A DNA stretch of 39,833 nt from Rhodobacterales bacterium 32-67-9 (GTDB lineage Bacteria; Pseudomonadota; Alphaproteobacteria; Rhodobacterales; Rhodobacteraceae): the NCBI GenBank assembly GCA_002280515.1, contig NCEA01000020.1, positions 1-39,833 on the forward strand. Direction: 5' to 3'. Below the pieces are notes generated by a model. It did no database searches and had not been told where the DNA came from. It saw only the letters and a list, made by a program, of their open reading frames with translations. Both the position numbers and the translations under genes were made by a program. Shown here piece by piece: positions 22,693-30,805 of this stretch; position 1 is the stretch's first letter; the number at the start of each line of letters is the position of its first letter.

Positions 22693-23856
22693 ATGACTGT
22701 ACATGACCGCTATGCGAACCTCGAAGTCGGCTACGACATCCCCGCCAAGCCCGGCATGGCCGAGGCGGACATCCAGACCCCTTGCCTGATTCTCGATCTC
22801 GACGCCTTGGAGCGCAACATCAAGAAGATGGGCGACTATGCCAGGGCGCACGGGATGCGCCACCGGGTGCATGGCAAGATGCACAAATCCGTCGATGTGG
22901 CGAAGCTGCAGGAAAAGCTTGGCGGCGCCGTCGGCGTCTGCTGCCAGAAGGTCTCGGAGGCCGAGGTCTTCGTGCGCGGTGGCATCCAGGACGTGCTGGT
23001 GTCGAACCAGGTCCGCGATCCCCTCAAGATCGACCGGCTGGCGCGGCTGCCGAAGCTCGGCTCGTCGATCATCGTCTGCGTCGATGACCTGTCGAACGTT
23101 GCGGAGCTTTCTGACGCCGCGCAGAAGCACGGGACCGAGCTGGGCGTCTTCGTCGAGATCGACTGTGGCGCCGGGCGCTGCGGTGTCACCACCTCGCAGG
23201 ACGTGGTGGCGATCGCGCGCGCGGCCGAGGCCGCACCCGGTCTGACGTTCAAGGGCATCCAGGCCTATCAGGGCGCGATGCAGCACATGGACAAATACGA
23301 GGACCGCAAGGCGAAACTCGATACCGCCATCGCCATGGTCAGGGACGCGGTGCAGGCGCTGAAGGCCAACGGGCTGGAACCGGAACTGGTCTCGGGCGGC
23401 GGCACCGGCAGCTATTACTTCGAGTCGAATTCCGGCGTCTACAACGAGCTTCAATGCGGGTCCTACGCCTTCATGGATGCCGACTACGGCCGCATCCTCG
23501 ACCAGAACGGCCAGCGGATCGACAAGGGCGAATGGGAAAACGCGCTTTTCATCCTGACGAGCGTCATGAGCCATGCCAAGGCCGACAAGGCCATTGTGGA
23601 TGCAGGTCTAAAGGCGCAGTCGGTCGATAGCGGGCTGCCCTTCGTCTATGGCCGTGACGATGTCAAATATATCAAATGCTCGGACGAACATGGCGTGGTC
23701 GAAGACCCGAAAGGCGCGCTGAAGGTCAATGACAAGCTGCGGCTGGTCCCCGGCCACTGCGACCCGACCTGCAACGTCCATGACTGGTACGTCGGGGTGC
23801 GGGGCGGCAAGGTCGAATGCCTCTGGCCGGTCTCAGCGCGCGGCAAGGCCTACTGA
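22693..23856 (+). CDS. bhcC: BhcC, beta-hydroxyaspartate aldolase
   Basis: This 387-residue fold-type III PLP enzyme (D-threonine aldolase family) condenses glycine with glyoxylate to (2R,3S)-beta-hydroxyaspartate. The N-terminal barrel begins IQTPCLILDLDALERNI, and the PLP lysine is probably K62 in RVHGKMHKS. EIDCGAGRCGV and VSGGGTGSYYF mark cofactor contacts, and PGHCDPTCNVHDW near the C-terminus supplies the metal ligands (histidine and cysteine/aspartate) expected for this family. GAGGAG lies just before the ATG, 10 bases after bhcB. Confidence 0.93.
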   Translation: MTVHDRYANLEVGYDIPAKPGMAEADIQTPCLILDLDALERNIKKMGDYARAHGMRHRVHGKMHKSVDVAKLQEKLGGAVGVCCQKVSEAEVFVRGGIQDVLVSNQVRDPLKIDRLARLPKLGSSIIVCVDDLSNVAELSDAAQKHGTELGVFVEIDCGAGRCGVTTSQDVVAIARAAEAAPGLTFKGIQAYQGAMQHMDKYEDRKAKLDTAIAMVRDAVQALKANGLEPELVSGGGTGSYYFESNSGVYNELQCGSYAFMDADYGRILDQNGQRIDKGEWENALFILTSVMSHAKADKAIVDAGLKAQSVDSGLPFVYGRDDVKYIKCSDEHGVVEDPKGALKVNDKLRLVPGHCDPTCNVHDWYVGVRGGKVECLWPVSARGKAY

Positions 23857-23918
23857 TCCGCCCTCCCAAGGACACCGGGGCCGGGTTCGCCCGGCCCCTT
23901 CTCTTCGAAAGGTTCCCG

Positions 23919-24881
23919 ATGCTCATCGTTCCCGAAGCCCTGATCGCCGATCTCGTCACACCCGAGGACGCCTTCGCCGCCGTGGAGGCGACCTTCGCCG
24001 CGATGGCGCGGGGCGAGGCCTACAACTTCCCCGTGGTGCGCGAGGCGCTTGGCGAGGGCCGGCAATACGGGTTCAAGTCGGGACTCGACCGGGCGGGTGG
24101 CGTGATGGGGGTGAAGGCCGGGGGCTATTTCCCTGGCAATGCCGCGAAGGGCATGATCAACCACCAGTCCTCGGTCTTCCTCTTCGATCCCGAGAGCGGG
24201 CAACCGACGGCGATGGTCGGTGGCAACCTGCTGACCGCCCTCCGCACCGCCGCCGCCTCGGCAATCTCAATCGACCGGCTCGCGCGGACGGACGCGAAGG
24301 TTCTCGGCATCGTCGGCGCCGGACACCAGGCGACCTTCCAGCTTCGCGCCGCCGCCCGGGTGCGGCGCTTCGAAAGGGTCGTGGCGTGGAACCTCCACCC
24401 CGAGATGCTGCCCCGGCTCGGCGAAGTCGCGGCGGAACTCGGCCTGCCCTTCGAAGCGGTCAGCCTCGACCGGCTCGGCGCCGAGGCCGACGTGATCATC
24501 ACCATCACCTCCTCGCCCGCCGCCTCGCTCCTCGACGCGCATGTGCGCCCCGGCACGCATCTGGCCTGCATGGGCACCGACACGATCGGCAAGCAGGAGG
24601 TGGAACCCGCGCTTCTGGCCCGCGCCAAGGTCTTCACCGACGAGGTCGCCCAATCCGTCACCCTCGGCGAGGCGCAGCACGCCATTGCCGCCGCGCTGAT
24701 CGCCGAGACCGACATCACCCCCCTTGGCGCGGTCATCGCCGGCCTCGCCGAAGGCCGCCGGTCGGACGCGGAAATCACGATCTTCGACGGCACCGGCGTC
24801 GGACTTCAGGACCTCGCCGTCGCGCAGGCCGCCGTCACGCGCGCGGTGGAGCGCGGGGTCGCCCTTAAGATCGACCTCTGA
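23919..24881 (+). CDS. bhcD: BhcD, iminosuccinate reductase
   Basis: This 320-residue NAD(P)H-binding enzyme of the ornithine cyclodeaminase/mu-crystallin family reduces iminosuccinate to L-aspartate and so regenerates the amino donor of the cycle. It shows EALGEGRQYGFKSG and VKAGGYFPGN in the substrate domain, LLTALRTAAASAI, and the Rossmann motif VLGIVGAGHQATFQ (about residues 127-140). Later segments are MGTDTIGKQEVE and FDGTGVGLQDLA. The ATG at 23919 has AAGG upstream; the frame is open earlier, into the bhcC coding sequence, but no plausible start with a ribosome site is seen there. It is the last gene of the cluster. Confidence 0.93.
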   Translation: MLIVPEALIADLVTPEDAFAAVEATFAAMARGEAYNFPVVREALGEGRQYGFKSGLDRAGGVMGVKAGGYFPGNAAKGMINHQSSVFLFDPESGQPTAMVGGNLLTALRTAAASAISIDRLARTDAKVLGIVGAGHQATFQLRAAARVRRFERVVAWNLHPEMLPRLGEVAAELGLPFEAVSLDRLGAEADVIITITSSPAASLLDAHVRPGTHLACMGTDTIGKQEVEPALLARAKVFTDEVAQSVTLGEAQHAIAAALIAETDITPLGAVIAGLAEGRRSDAEITIFDGTGVGLQDLAVAQAAVTRAVERGVALKIDL

Positions 24882-24998
24882 CATCGTCGCGCCGGGCGGG
24901 GCGCCACTCGTATCGGTTACAATATAAAGCTTTTCCACCCGTTGCGCGGGCTGCGGCCCCGTGGTCTTACATGGGACGGATCAGACGGGAGGGCGGAA

Positions 24999-25985
24999 AT
25001 GCCGGTTCGAATTGCGATCAACGGTTTCGGCCGGATCGGCCGCTCGGTCCTGCGGGCCGCCCTGTCGGACCCCTCCCATGCCGACCTCGAGATCGTCGCG
25101 ATCAATGACATCGCGAAGCCCGACATGGCCGCCTATCTCTTCGAATACGACAGTACCTTCGGCCCGTGGAAGGGCGAGGTCCGGCTGGAGGACGGCGATC
25201 TTTTCGTCGATAGCCGCCGCATCCGGCTGACCGGCACGCGAGACCTCGCGACGCTCGAACTTTCCGGCATCGACGTGGTGATGGAATGCACCGGGCTCGG
25301 CGGAGAGCGGTCGTTTGCCGAGGCGGGGCTGAAGGCCGGCGCCGGGCGGGTGCTCGTCTCCGGCCCGTCGGCGACGGCGGATTTCACCCTGGTCCTCGGC
25401 GCCAACGAGGAGAGACTGGCGGCGGCGCACCGGATCGTCTCCAACGCCTCCTGCACCACCAATGCGCTCGCCCCCCTGGTCCGGCTGATCGACCGGGAAT
25501 GGGGGGTGGAGACCGGGTGGATGACGACGATCCACTGCTATACCGGCAGCCAGCCGACGGTCGACGCGCCCGGCGCCGACTTTGCCCGGAGCCGGGCAGC
25601 TGCGCTGTCGATGGTGCCGACCACGACCTCGGCGCAGCGCCTGCTCGACGTGGTCCTGCCGGAGATCGCCGGCCGGATCGAGGGCGCGGCGGTCCGGGTG
25701 CCGGTCGCCTCGGTCTCGGCCGTCGACCTTTCGGTGATGACTCGCGCGAAACCGGGGCGGGAGGAGGTGAACCGCGTGCTGGCGGCGGAACGCGGCGTGA
25801 TCGGCTGGACCGACCGGCCGCTCGTCTCCTCGGACCTGCGGGCGCGCGCCGAAAGCATCGTGATGGCGCTGCCGGAAACCCATGTGACCAAGGGCGGATT
25901 GCTCCGGGTATTCGGCTGGTACGACAACGAATGGGGATTTTCCAACCGGATGCTCGACGCGGCGCGGCGCATGGCGCGGCTCTGA
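24999..25985 (+). CDS. glyceraldehyde-3-phosphate dehydrogenase (type I)
   Basis: This 328-residue GAPDH-family enzyme has the N-terminal NAD motif IAINGFGRIGRS, catalytic C152 in SNASCTTNALAPL and the base H179 in MTTIHCYTGSQ. WYDNEWGFSNRM is at the end. The family also contains erythrose-4-phosphate dehydrogenase (Epd), and I cannot exclude a non-glycolytic role, since this copy lies between accessory catabolic genes rather than with pgk or tkt. GGGAGG precedes the ATG at 24999; an earlier in-frame start at 24942 would add 19 atypical residues. The 117-base gap before it has a TATAAA at 24923-24928 without a matching -35. Confidence 0.88.
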   Translation: MPVRIAINGFGRIGRSVLRAALSDPSHADLEIVAINDIAKPDMAAYLFEYDSTFGPWKGEVRLEDGDLFVDSRRIRLTGTRDLATLELSGIDVVMECTGLGGERSFAEAGLKAGAGRVLVSGPSATADFTLVLGANEERLAAAHRIVSNASCTTNALAPLVRLIDREWGVETGWMTTIHCYTGSQPTVDAPGADFARSRAAALSMVPTTTSAQRLLDVVLPEIAGRIEGAAVRVPVASVSAVDLSVMTRAKPGREEVNRVLAAERGVIGWTDRPLVSSDLRARAESIVMALPETHVTKGGLLRVFGWYDNEWGFSNRMLDAARRMARL

Positions 25986-26059
25986 TCCGGGCTTTTCCTG
26001 CGCGTTCGGCCGGCAATTCTGCGAGAATTGACCTGACCGCATCCGATTCGGAAGAAAAG

Positions 26060-26962
26060 ATGGATCGCCTCGCCGCCGACCGCATGTTCATCGCCGTGAT
26101 GGAGACCGGCAGCTTCACCGCCGCCGCCGCGCGGCTTGGCACAAGCTCCGGCCAGGCCTCTAAGCTGGTCTCGTGGCTCGAAGCCGATCTCGGGGTGCGG
26201 CTCCTGAACCGCACCACCCGGGCGGTATCGGCAACCGAGGTCGGGCGCGCCTATTTCGAGCAGATCCGTACCCTGATCGAGGATTACGACACGCTCGACC
26301 AGAGCGTGCACGACGCCGCCCATAGCCCTCGCGGGCGGCTGCGGCTGACCGCGCCCCTGACCTTCGGCACCGTCGAACTGGTACCGGCGCTCACCACCTT
26401 CGCCTGCGCCTTTCCCGACATCTCGCTCGACGTGAGCTTCTCCGACCGGGTGGTGAACCTCGTCGACGAGGGGTTCGACGCCGCCGTTCGGATCGGGCGG
26501 CCGGCGGATTCGGCGCTGATCGCGCGGAAGCTGTGCGAGATGCGGCTGATGCTGGTGGCCTCCGACGCCTATCTCGGCCGGCGCGGGCGCCCGGTGCGGC
26601 CCGAGGACCTTGCCGCGCACGACTGCATCCTCGACACGAATTTCCGCGATCCGGAGCATTGGCAGTTCCGCCGCGACGGCGCCGCCGTGCCGGTCGCGGT
26701 GCGCGGCCGGCTCAGCTATTCGAATGCCGAGGCCTGCCTGAAGGCGGCCGAGGCGGGGCTGGGCCTCGCCTATGTGCCGGATTTCGTCGCGGCCGCGAGC
26801 GTTCGCGCCGGCCGGGTGCGGGTGCTTCTCGCCGATCACGGCGACGAACCCTACGGAGTCTTCGCGCTTTATCCGCCGGGGCGACACCTGGCGGCGAAGG
26901 TGCGGGTTCTCGTCGATCATCTTGCCCGGCATTTCCGCGACGGCGGATTGTCGGACAGTTGA
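26060..26962 (+). CDS. LysR-family transcriptional regulator
   Basis: This 300-residue LysR regulator has an N-terminal helix-turn-helix (MDRLAADRMFIAVMETGSF then AAARLGTSSGQASKLVSWLEADLGVRLLNRTTRAVSATEVGRAY). Its ligand-binding half is of the CrgA/DsdC-like short type (FSDRVVNLVDEGFDAAVRIG, CILDTNFRDPEHW). It is followed on the same strand by the DoxX and VOC dioxygenase genes, with a palindrome in the intervening gap, so it probably controls them. Related regulators beside such genes respond to quinones or aromatic electrophiles. That sensing role is an inference from context. Confidence 0.88.
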   Translation: MDRLAADRMFIAVMETGSFTAAAARLGTSSGQASKLVSWLEADLGVRLLNRTTRAVSATEVGRAYFEQIRTLIEDYDTLDQSVHDAAHSPRGRLRLTAPLTFGTVELVPALTTFACAFPDISLDVSFSDRVVNLVDEGFDAAVRIGRPADSALIARKLCEMRLMLVASDAYLGRRGRPVRPEDLAAHDCILDTNFRDPEHWQFRRDGAAVPVAVRGRLSYSNAEACLKAAEAGLGLAYVPDFVAAASVRAGRVRVLLADHGDEPYGVFALYPPGRHLAAKVRVLVDHLARHFRDGGLSDS

Positions 26963-26975
26963 CCACCAACTCCTT

Positions 26976-27009
26976 CCGATATGGATGGAATGATATTCCA
27001 GATCATCGG
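26976..27009. promoter_or_regulatory. nested dyad upstream of the DoxX-VOC pair, candidate LysR site
   Basis: TGGAAT GAT ATTCCA (26986-27000) is a perfect 6-bp-arm palindrome. It is flanked by CCGAT (26976-26980) and ATCGG (27005-27009), which extend the symmetry. It lies 87 bases before the DoxX start and 14 bases after the LysR stop. The T..A spacing is compatible with a LysR box. Confidence 0.5.
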
Positions 27010-27086
27010 ATTATCATTTCCGGGGAAGCAGGCCATTTACGGTCGATCCGCCCGAACCGGGCATCCGAACCGCAATGGAGACCGCG

Positions 27087-27524
27087 ATGACCACCTATGA
27101 TATCAACCGTACCGACAGCCTTTCCGCGCCCTCGAACGCGCACTACGCCGCCCTCATTCTCCGCATCGCGATGGGCGGGCTTTTCCTCGCCCATGTCTGG
27201 CTGAAGATCGCGGTCTTCACCCCCGCCGGCACCGCCGGCTATTTCGCCTCGATCGGCCTGCCGGGCTTTCTCGCCTATCTCACCATCGCGGCGGAACTTC
27301 TCGGCGGGCTTGCGCTGATCGCCGGCTTCTGGACCCGCTGGGTGTCGCTGGCGCTGGTGCCGGTGCTGCTGGGGGCCGCGTATTTCGGCCATGGTGCTGC
27401 CGGGTTCTTCTTCTCCAATCCCAACGGCGGCTGGGAATTCCCGGCGTTCTGGGCGGTCACGCTGATCGTGCAAGCGCTGCTCGGCGATGGCGCGTATGCT
27501 CTCGGCAAGGTGTCGGCGCGCTGA
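27087..27524 (+). CDS. DoxX-family membrane protein (CatD-like)
   Basis: This 145-residue protein of the DoxX/YphA family has four predicted membrane helices (beginning AALILRIAMGGLFLAHVWLKI, FLAYLTIAAELLGGLALIAG, WVSLALVPVLLGAAYFG and AFWAVTLIVQALLG). The family is linked to quinone-related and redox-stress functions. In Bacillus, CatD of this family is co-operonic with the catechol dioxygenase CatE, and here too a VOC dioxygenase follows after 28 bases. I prefer the ATG at 27087 (GGAG 6-10 bases upstream) over the ATG at 27075. Confidence 0.82.
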   Translation: MTTYDINRTDSLSAPSNAHYAALILRIAMGGLFLAHVWLKIAVFTPAGTAGYFASIGLPGFLAYLTIAAELLGGLALIAGFWTRWVSLALVPVLLGAAYFGHGAAGFFFSNPNGGWEFPAFWAVTLIVQALLGDGAYALGKVSAR

Positions 27525-27552
27525 GGCGCCGGCAGAACGAAGGAGAAGGTCC

Positions 27553-28362
27553 ATGTCCACCAGCACCGCCCCCATCGAGATCGGCCGCGTCGCGCTGACG
27601 GTCAACGATATCGACAGCGTCGCCGCGTTCTATGAGGCCGCGCTCGGGCTCGAACCGCTCGGCGCGGACGGGGCGACGCGCCGCCTCGGTGCGGGCGGGC
27701 GCACCCTGCTTGAGCTGCGCGCCGACAGGACCGCGCGCCGGGCCTCGCCACGCGAGGCGGGGCTTTTCCACACCGCCTTCCTGATGCCGGATCGTGCCGC
27801 CCTCGCGCGTTGGCTGGTCCATGCCGCCGAGAGCGGGCACCGGCTTCAGGGCGCCTCCGACCATCTGGTGAGCGAGGCAATCTACCTCGCCGACCCGGAG
27901 GGCAACGGGATCGAGGTCTATGTCGACCGACCGCGCGATCAGTGGCCACATGAAAACGGCAAACTCAGGATGGCGACCGATCCGCTCGACCTGAACGCGC
28001 TGGCCCGCGATGCCGATGGCCCCTGGCGCGGGGCGCCCGAGGGCATGGTCGTCGGCCATGTCCACTTGCAGGTCGGCGCGGTGCCGGAGGCGGAAGCCTT
28101 CTATGCCGGCCAGATCGGGTTCGAGGTCACCACCCATTACCCCGGCGCCGCCTTCTATGGCTCGGGCGGGTATCACCATCATCTCGCGACGAATGTCTGG
28201 AACAGCCGCGGCGCCGGGGCGCGAACCTATCCCGCGACCGGACTTGCCGATCTGGAACTCCGGGCCACGCCGGAGGAATACGGCCGGATCGCGGCCTCTG
28301 CCGGGGCCGCGCTCACCGACCCCTGGGGCACATCCGTCACGGTCGCGCTGAAGGCGGCATGA
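27553..28362 (+). CDS. VOC-family dioxygenase (catechol 2,3-dioxygenase CatE-like)
   Basis: This 269-residue protein has two vicinal-oxygen-chelate modules, the layout of extradiol ring-cleavage dioxygenases of the CatE type. Module one (residues 9-130) has GRVALTVNDIDSVAAFYEAALGL and YLADPEGNGIEVYVDRP. Module two (about 165-269) has the likely metal ligands: a histidine in VGHVHLQVG, a histidine in GYHHHLATNVWNS and a carboxylate in ADLELRA. The stretch between, PRDQWPHENGKLRM, is typical of this subfamily. AAGGAGAAGG precedes the ATG. With DoxX and LysR it probably detoxifies catechols or quinones. Confidence 0.83.
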   Translation: MSTSTAPIEIGRVALTVNDIDSVAAFYEAALGLEPLGADGATRRLGAGGRTLLELRADRTARRASPREAGLFHTAFLMPDRAALARWLVHAAESGHRLQGASDHLVSEAIYLADPEGNGIEVYVDRPRDQWPHENGKLRMATDPLDLNALARDADGPWRGAPEGMVVGHVHLQVGAVPEAEAFYAGQIGFEVTTHYPGAAFYGSGGYHHHLATNVWNSRGAGARTYPATGLADLELRATPEEYGRIAASAGAALTDPWGTSVTVALKAA

Positions 28363-28365
28363 ACG

Positions 28366-29679
28366 TCAGAGCGCGGCGAGGACGCCCGAGAGCCGGTCGA
28401 GAAACAGGTCCGCATTCGCCCGGTCGAACACCAGCGGCGGGCGGATCTTGAGGACATTGCCCGCCTTCGCCGTCGCCGAGATCAGCACATGCGCGGCGCG
28501 CAGGTCGTTGACGATCCGCCCGGCAAGCGCCGCATCCGGCGCGCCGTCACTGACGATATCGGCGCCGATGAAAAGCCCCGCGCCGCGCACGGGCCTGAGG
28601 CAGTCGCGGCGCGTGGCCAGATCGCGCAGGCCGTCAGCCAGGTAGGCGCCAGTGGTCCGGGCATTCTCCATCAGACCTTCGTCCTCGATCACGTCGAGGA
28701 CAGCCATCGCGGTGGCGGCGGCCACGGCATTGCCGCCGAAGGTGTTGAAGTAGCGCGCCTTCGCCCCGAATTCCGCGATGACCTCGGGTCTGAGAACCAG
28801 CCCGGCAATCGGGTAGCCGTTGCCCATCGGCTTGCCGAGCGTGGCCATGTCGGGCACGAGGCCATGCCGCGCAAAGCCCCACATCGCCGCACCGGTGCGG
28901 GCGAATCCGGGCTGCACCTCGTCGGCGATGAAAAGGCCACCGGCCTTGCGGATCGCCTCGACCGCCGGCGCGAGAAAGCCGGGCGGATCGGCGAAGACCC
29001 CGTCGGAGGAAAAGATCGTGTCGACCAGAAGCGCCGCAGGCCGGATGCCGTGGCGCAGAAGGTCGTCGATCGCCGCTTGAACCGCTACCGCGAAGCCCTG
29101 GGCTGGGTCAGCGCCGAACCGCGCCGGGTCCGGCGCGGGCACGGTGCGGACATGGCCGCCGAGCGGCACGCCCGTCCCGAGCGATGGCGACATTTCGGCG
29201 ATGCTCGCGGTGACGCCGTGATAGGCGTTCTCGGTCACGATGACCCCGGTGCCCCCGGTATGTTCACGCGCTATCCTGAGCGCGAGGTCGTTCGCCTCCG
29301 ATCCGGTGCAGGTGAACATCACGTGCGACAGCGCCGGAGGAAAGGTTGCGAGCAGACGCTCGGCATAGGCGAGGATGCCGTCGTGCAGGTAGCGCGTGTG
29401 GCTGGCCAGCAGCGCCGCCTGCCGCGCCATCGCCTCGACCACGCGGGGGTGGCAATGACCGACGCAGGCGACGTTGTTGTAGGTGTCGAGATAGGCGGTG
29501 CCGGCCGTGTCGTAAAGCCAGACGCCCTCGCCCCGCACCAGATGCACCGGGGTCTCGTAGAACAGCCGGTAGGCCGGGCCGAGCGCCTTCGCCCGGCGCG
29601 CGACGAGGGCCGTGTCCTCGGGGCCGAGATGTCCCTGTCCGGCAACATAGGCGTTGGGCATCGTATCGGGACGGGTCAT
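28366..29679 (-). CDS. class III PLP aminotransferase/phospho-lyase-like enzyme
   Basis: This 437-residue class III aminotransferase-fold protein has TCTGSEANDLALRIA for phosphate binding, D253 in FIADEVQPGFARTG and Schiff-base K283 in MATLGKPMGNGYP. YNNVACVGHCHPRVVEAM and ASHTRYLHDGI match best the subgroup containing ethanolamine-phosphate and phospho-hydroxylysine phospho-lyases (AGXT2L1/L2 type), in which the fold eliminates phosphate and ammonia instead of transaminating. Its ATG overlaps the stop of a small-molecule kinase gene, which could supply the phosphorylated amino alcohol. An apparent 832-residue frame reaching to 30864 is only an open frame across the kinase gene. Confidence 0.87.
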   Translation of the reverse strand: MTRPDTMPNAYVAGQGHLGPEDTALVARRAKALGPAYRLFYETPVHLVRGEGVWLYDTAGTAYLDTYNNVACVGHCHPRVVEAMARQAALLASHTRYLHDGILAYAERLLATFPPALSHVMFTCTGSEANDLALRIAREHTGGTGVIVTENAYHGVTASIAEMSPSLGTGVPLGGHVRTVPAPDPARFGADPAQGFAVAVQAAIDDLLRHGIRPAALLVDTIFSSDGVFADPPGFLAPAVEAIRKAGGLFIADEVQPGFARTGAAMWGFARHGLVPDMATLGKPMGNGYPIAGLVLRPEVIAEFGAKARYFNTFGGNAVAAATAMAVLDVIEDEGLMENARTTGAYLADGLRDLATRRDCLRPVRGAGLFIGADIVSDGAPDAALAGRIVNDLRAAHVLISATAKAGNVLKIRPPLVFDRANADLFLDRLSGVLAAL

Positions 29680-30713
29680 GGCAGGTCCTTTGCGAGAATG
29701 GCGGCAAGTCGGGCGCGGGCGGCATCGCGGTCGAGCGCCGCGAGCGCCTCGAACCCGGCGCGCGAACTGGGCAGGTTCCTGAGGAAATAGGCGGCGTTTT
29801 CCGGCTGCCGTGCGGCGCGCCAGTTCGACAGCACCGCCGTCGTCACCATCCGCATCGCGACAAGGTCGAGGATCAGCGCCGCCTCCCCCGGCAGGAGCGG
29901 CAGCACCGAATGCCAGCCGGCGATGACCTCGCCCAGCGTCCCCAGCGGGTCGGAGGGATCGGCCTGATAGGAAGCGGCCACGGCAAGATCGCAGATGCGC
30001 GGGGTCCGCACCATGTCGCCGAAGTCGAGGATGCCGGTGATCCCGGCCGCACCCGGACCGGTCAGCAGGTTGTGCGGATTGAAATCGGCATGGACCACCT
30101 GCCAAGGAAGCGCCTGAAGTGCCGGCGCGATCTCGGCGTCGAACCGGTCGAGGGCCCTCGCGCAGAGCGCGTGAAGGTCCGGATCGGTGACCGACGGCAA
30201 GAGCGGGCGCAGCGTCGCGGCGTTGCGGATATCCCAGATCAGCTCGTGATCCTCGGCCGGGTGGGCGAAGCCTTCGAGCGCCCAGGTGAGCCGCGCGGCG
30301 GTGACGCCCACGGCGCGGCGCAGCGCCGGCGTGCCGGCCACGGCATGGAGCGGCGTGCCGTCGAGCCAGGTCAGAAGCCGCAGGATGCTGCCCGAGGCAA
30401 GCGGGATTTCCACCCGCCCGTCGCGCGCCGGCATAACGCGCGGCACCGGCAGGCCGGGTGCCCGGCGCGCGACATGTTGGAGCGCCTCGGTCTGAAAGTT
30501 GGTGACCTCCGCCGGTTCCGCCGCATTGGCGATCTTGACGACGAAACGTTCGCCCTCCGGCGTGGTCAGCCGGAAGTTCTGGTCGCGTTCGGAGGTCAGC
30601 GGGTCGAGCGTGCCGGTCCGCGCGAAATGCGTCTCGACCAGCGCCAGCACCCTGCCGGGCGTCAGACGTGGCTGGTCCGAGGTCATGCGGGTTCCGGCGG
30701 GAGAGGCGGTCAT
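29676..30713 (-). CDS. APH/choline-kinase-fold phosphotransferase (hydroxylysine-kinase-like)
   Basis: This 345-residue kinase is of the aminoglycoside-phosphotransferase/homoserine-kinase fold. It has the ATP-lysine region RFVVKIANAAEP, LTWLDGTPL, the catalytic loop VVHADFNPHNLL (aspartate and asparagine) and the metal-binding GILDFGDM. SERDQNFRLTT near residues 41-51 is a stretch I associate with the AGPHD1/HYKK (5-hydroxylysine kinase) branch, often adjacent or fused to class III PLP enzymes. It is coupled to the next gene by ATGA. An alternative start is the ATG at 30686; neither has a clear ribosome site. The substrate, likely a hydroxylated amine or amino acid, is inferred. Confidence 0.82.
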   Translation of the reverse strand: MTASPAGTRMTSDQPRLTPGRVLALVETHFARTGTLDPLTSERDQNFRLTTPEGERFVVKIANAAEPAEVTNFQTEALQHVARRAPGLPVPRVMPARDGRVEIPLASGSILRLLTWLDGTPLHAVAGTPALRRAVGVTAARLTWALEGFAHPAEDHELIWDIRNAATLRPLLPSVTDPDLHALCARALDRFDAEIAPALQALPWQVVHADFNPHNLLTGPGAAGITGILDFGDMVRTPRICDLAVAASYQADPSDPLGTLGEVIAGWHSVLPLLPGEAALILDLVAMRMVTTAVLSNWRAARQPENAAYFLRNLPSSRAGFEALAALDRDAARARLAAILAKDLP

Positions 30714-30805
30714 GCGGGGTCAGGCTCTGGTTCCGCCGCGAGGAAGACAGGAAACCGCTTCGGATGCAAGGGGACCGCCGGCGGCCGGCGATCCCCGTTT
30801 CCGGC

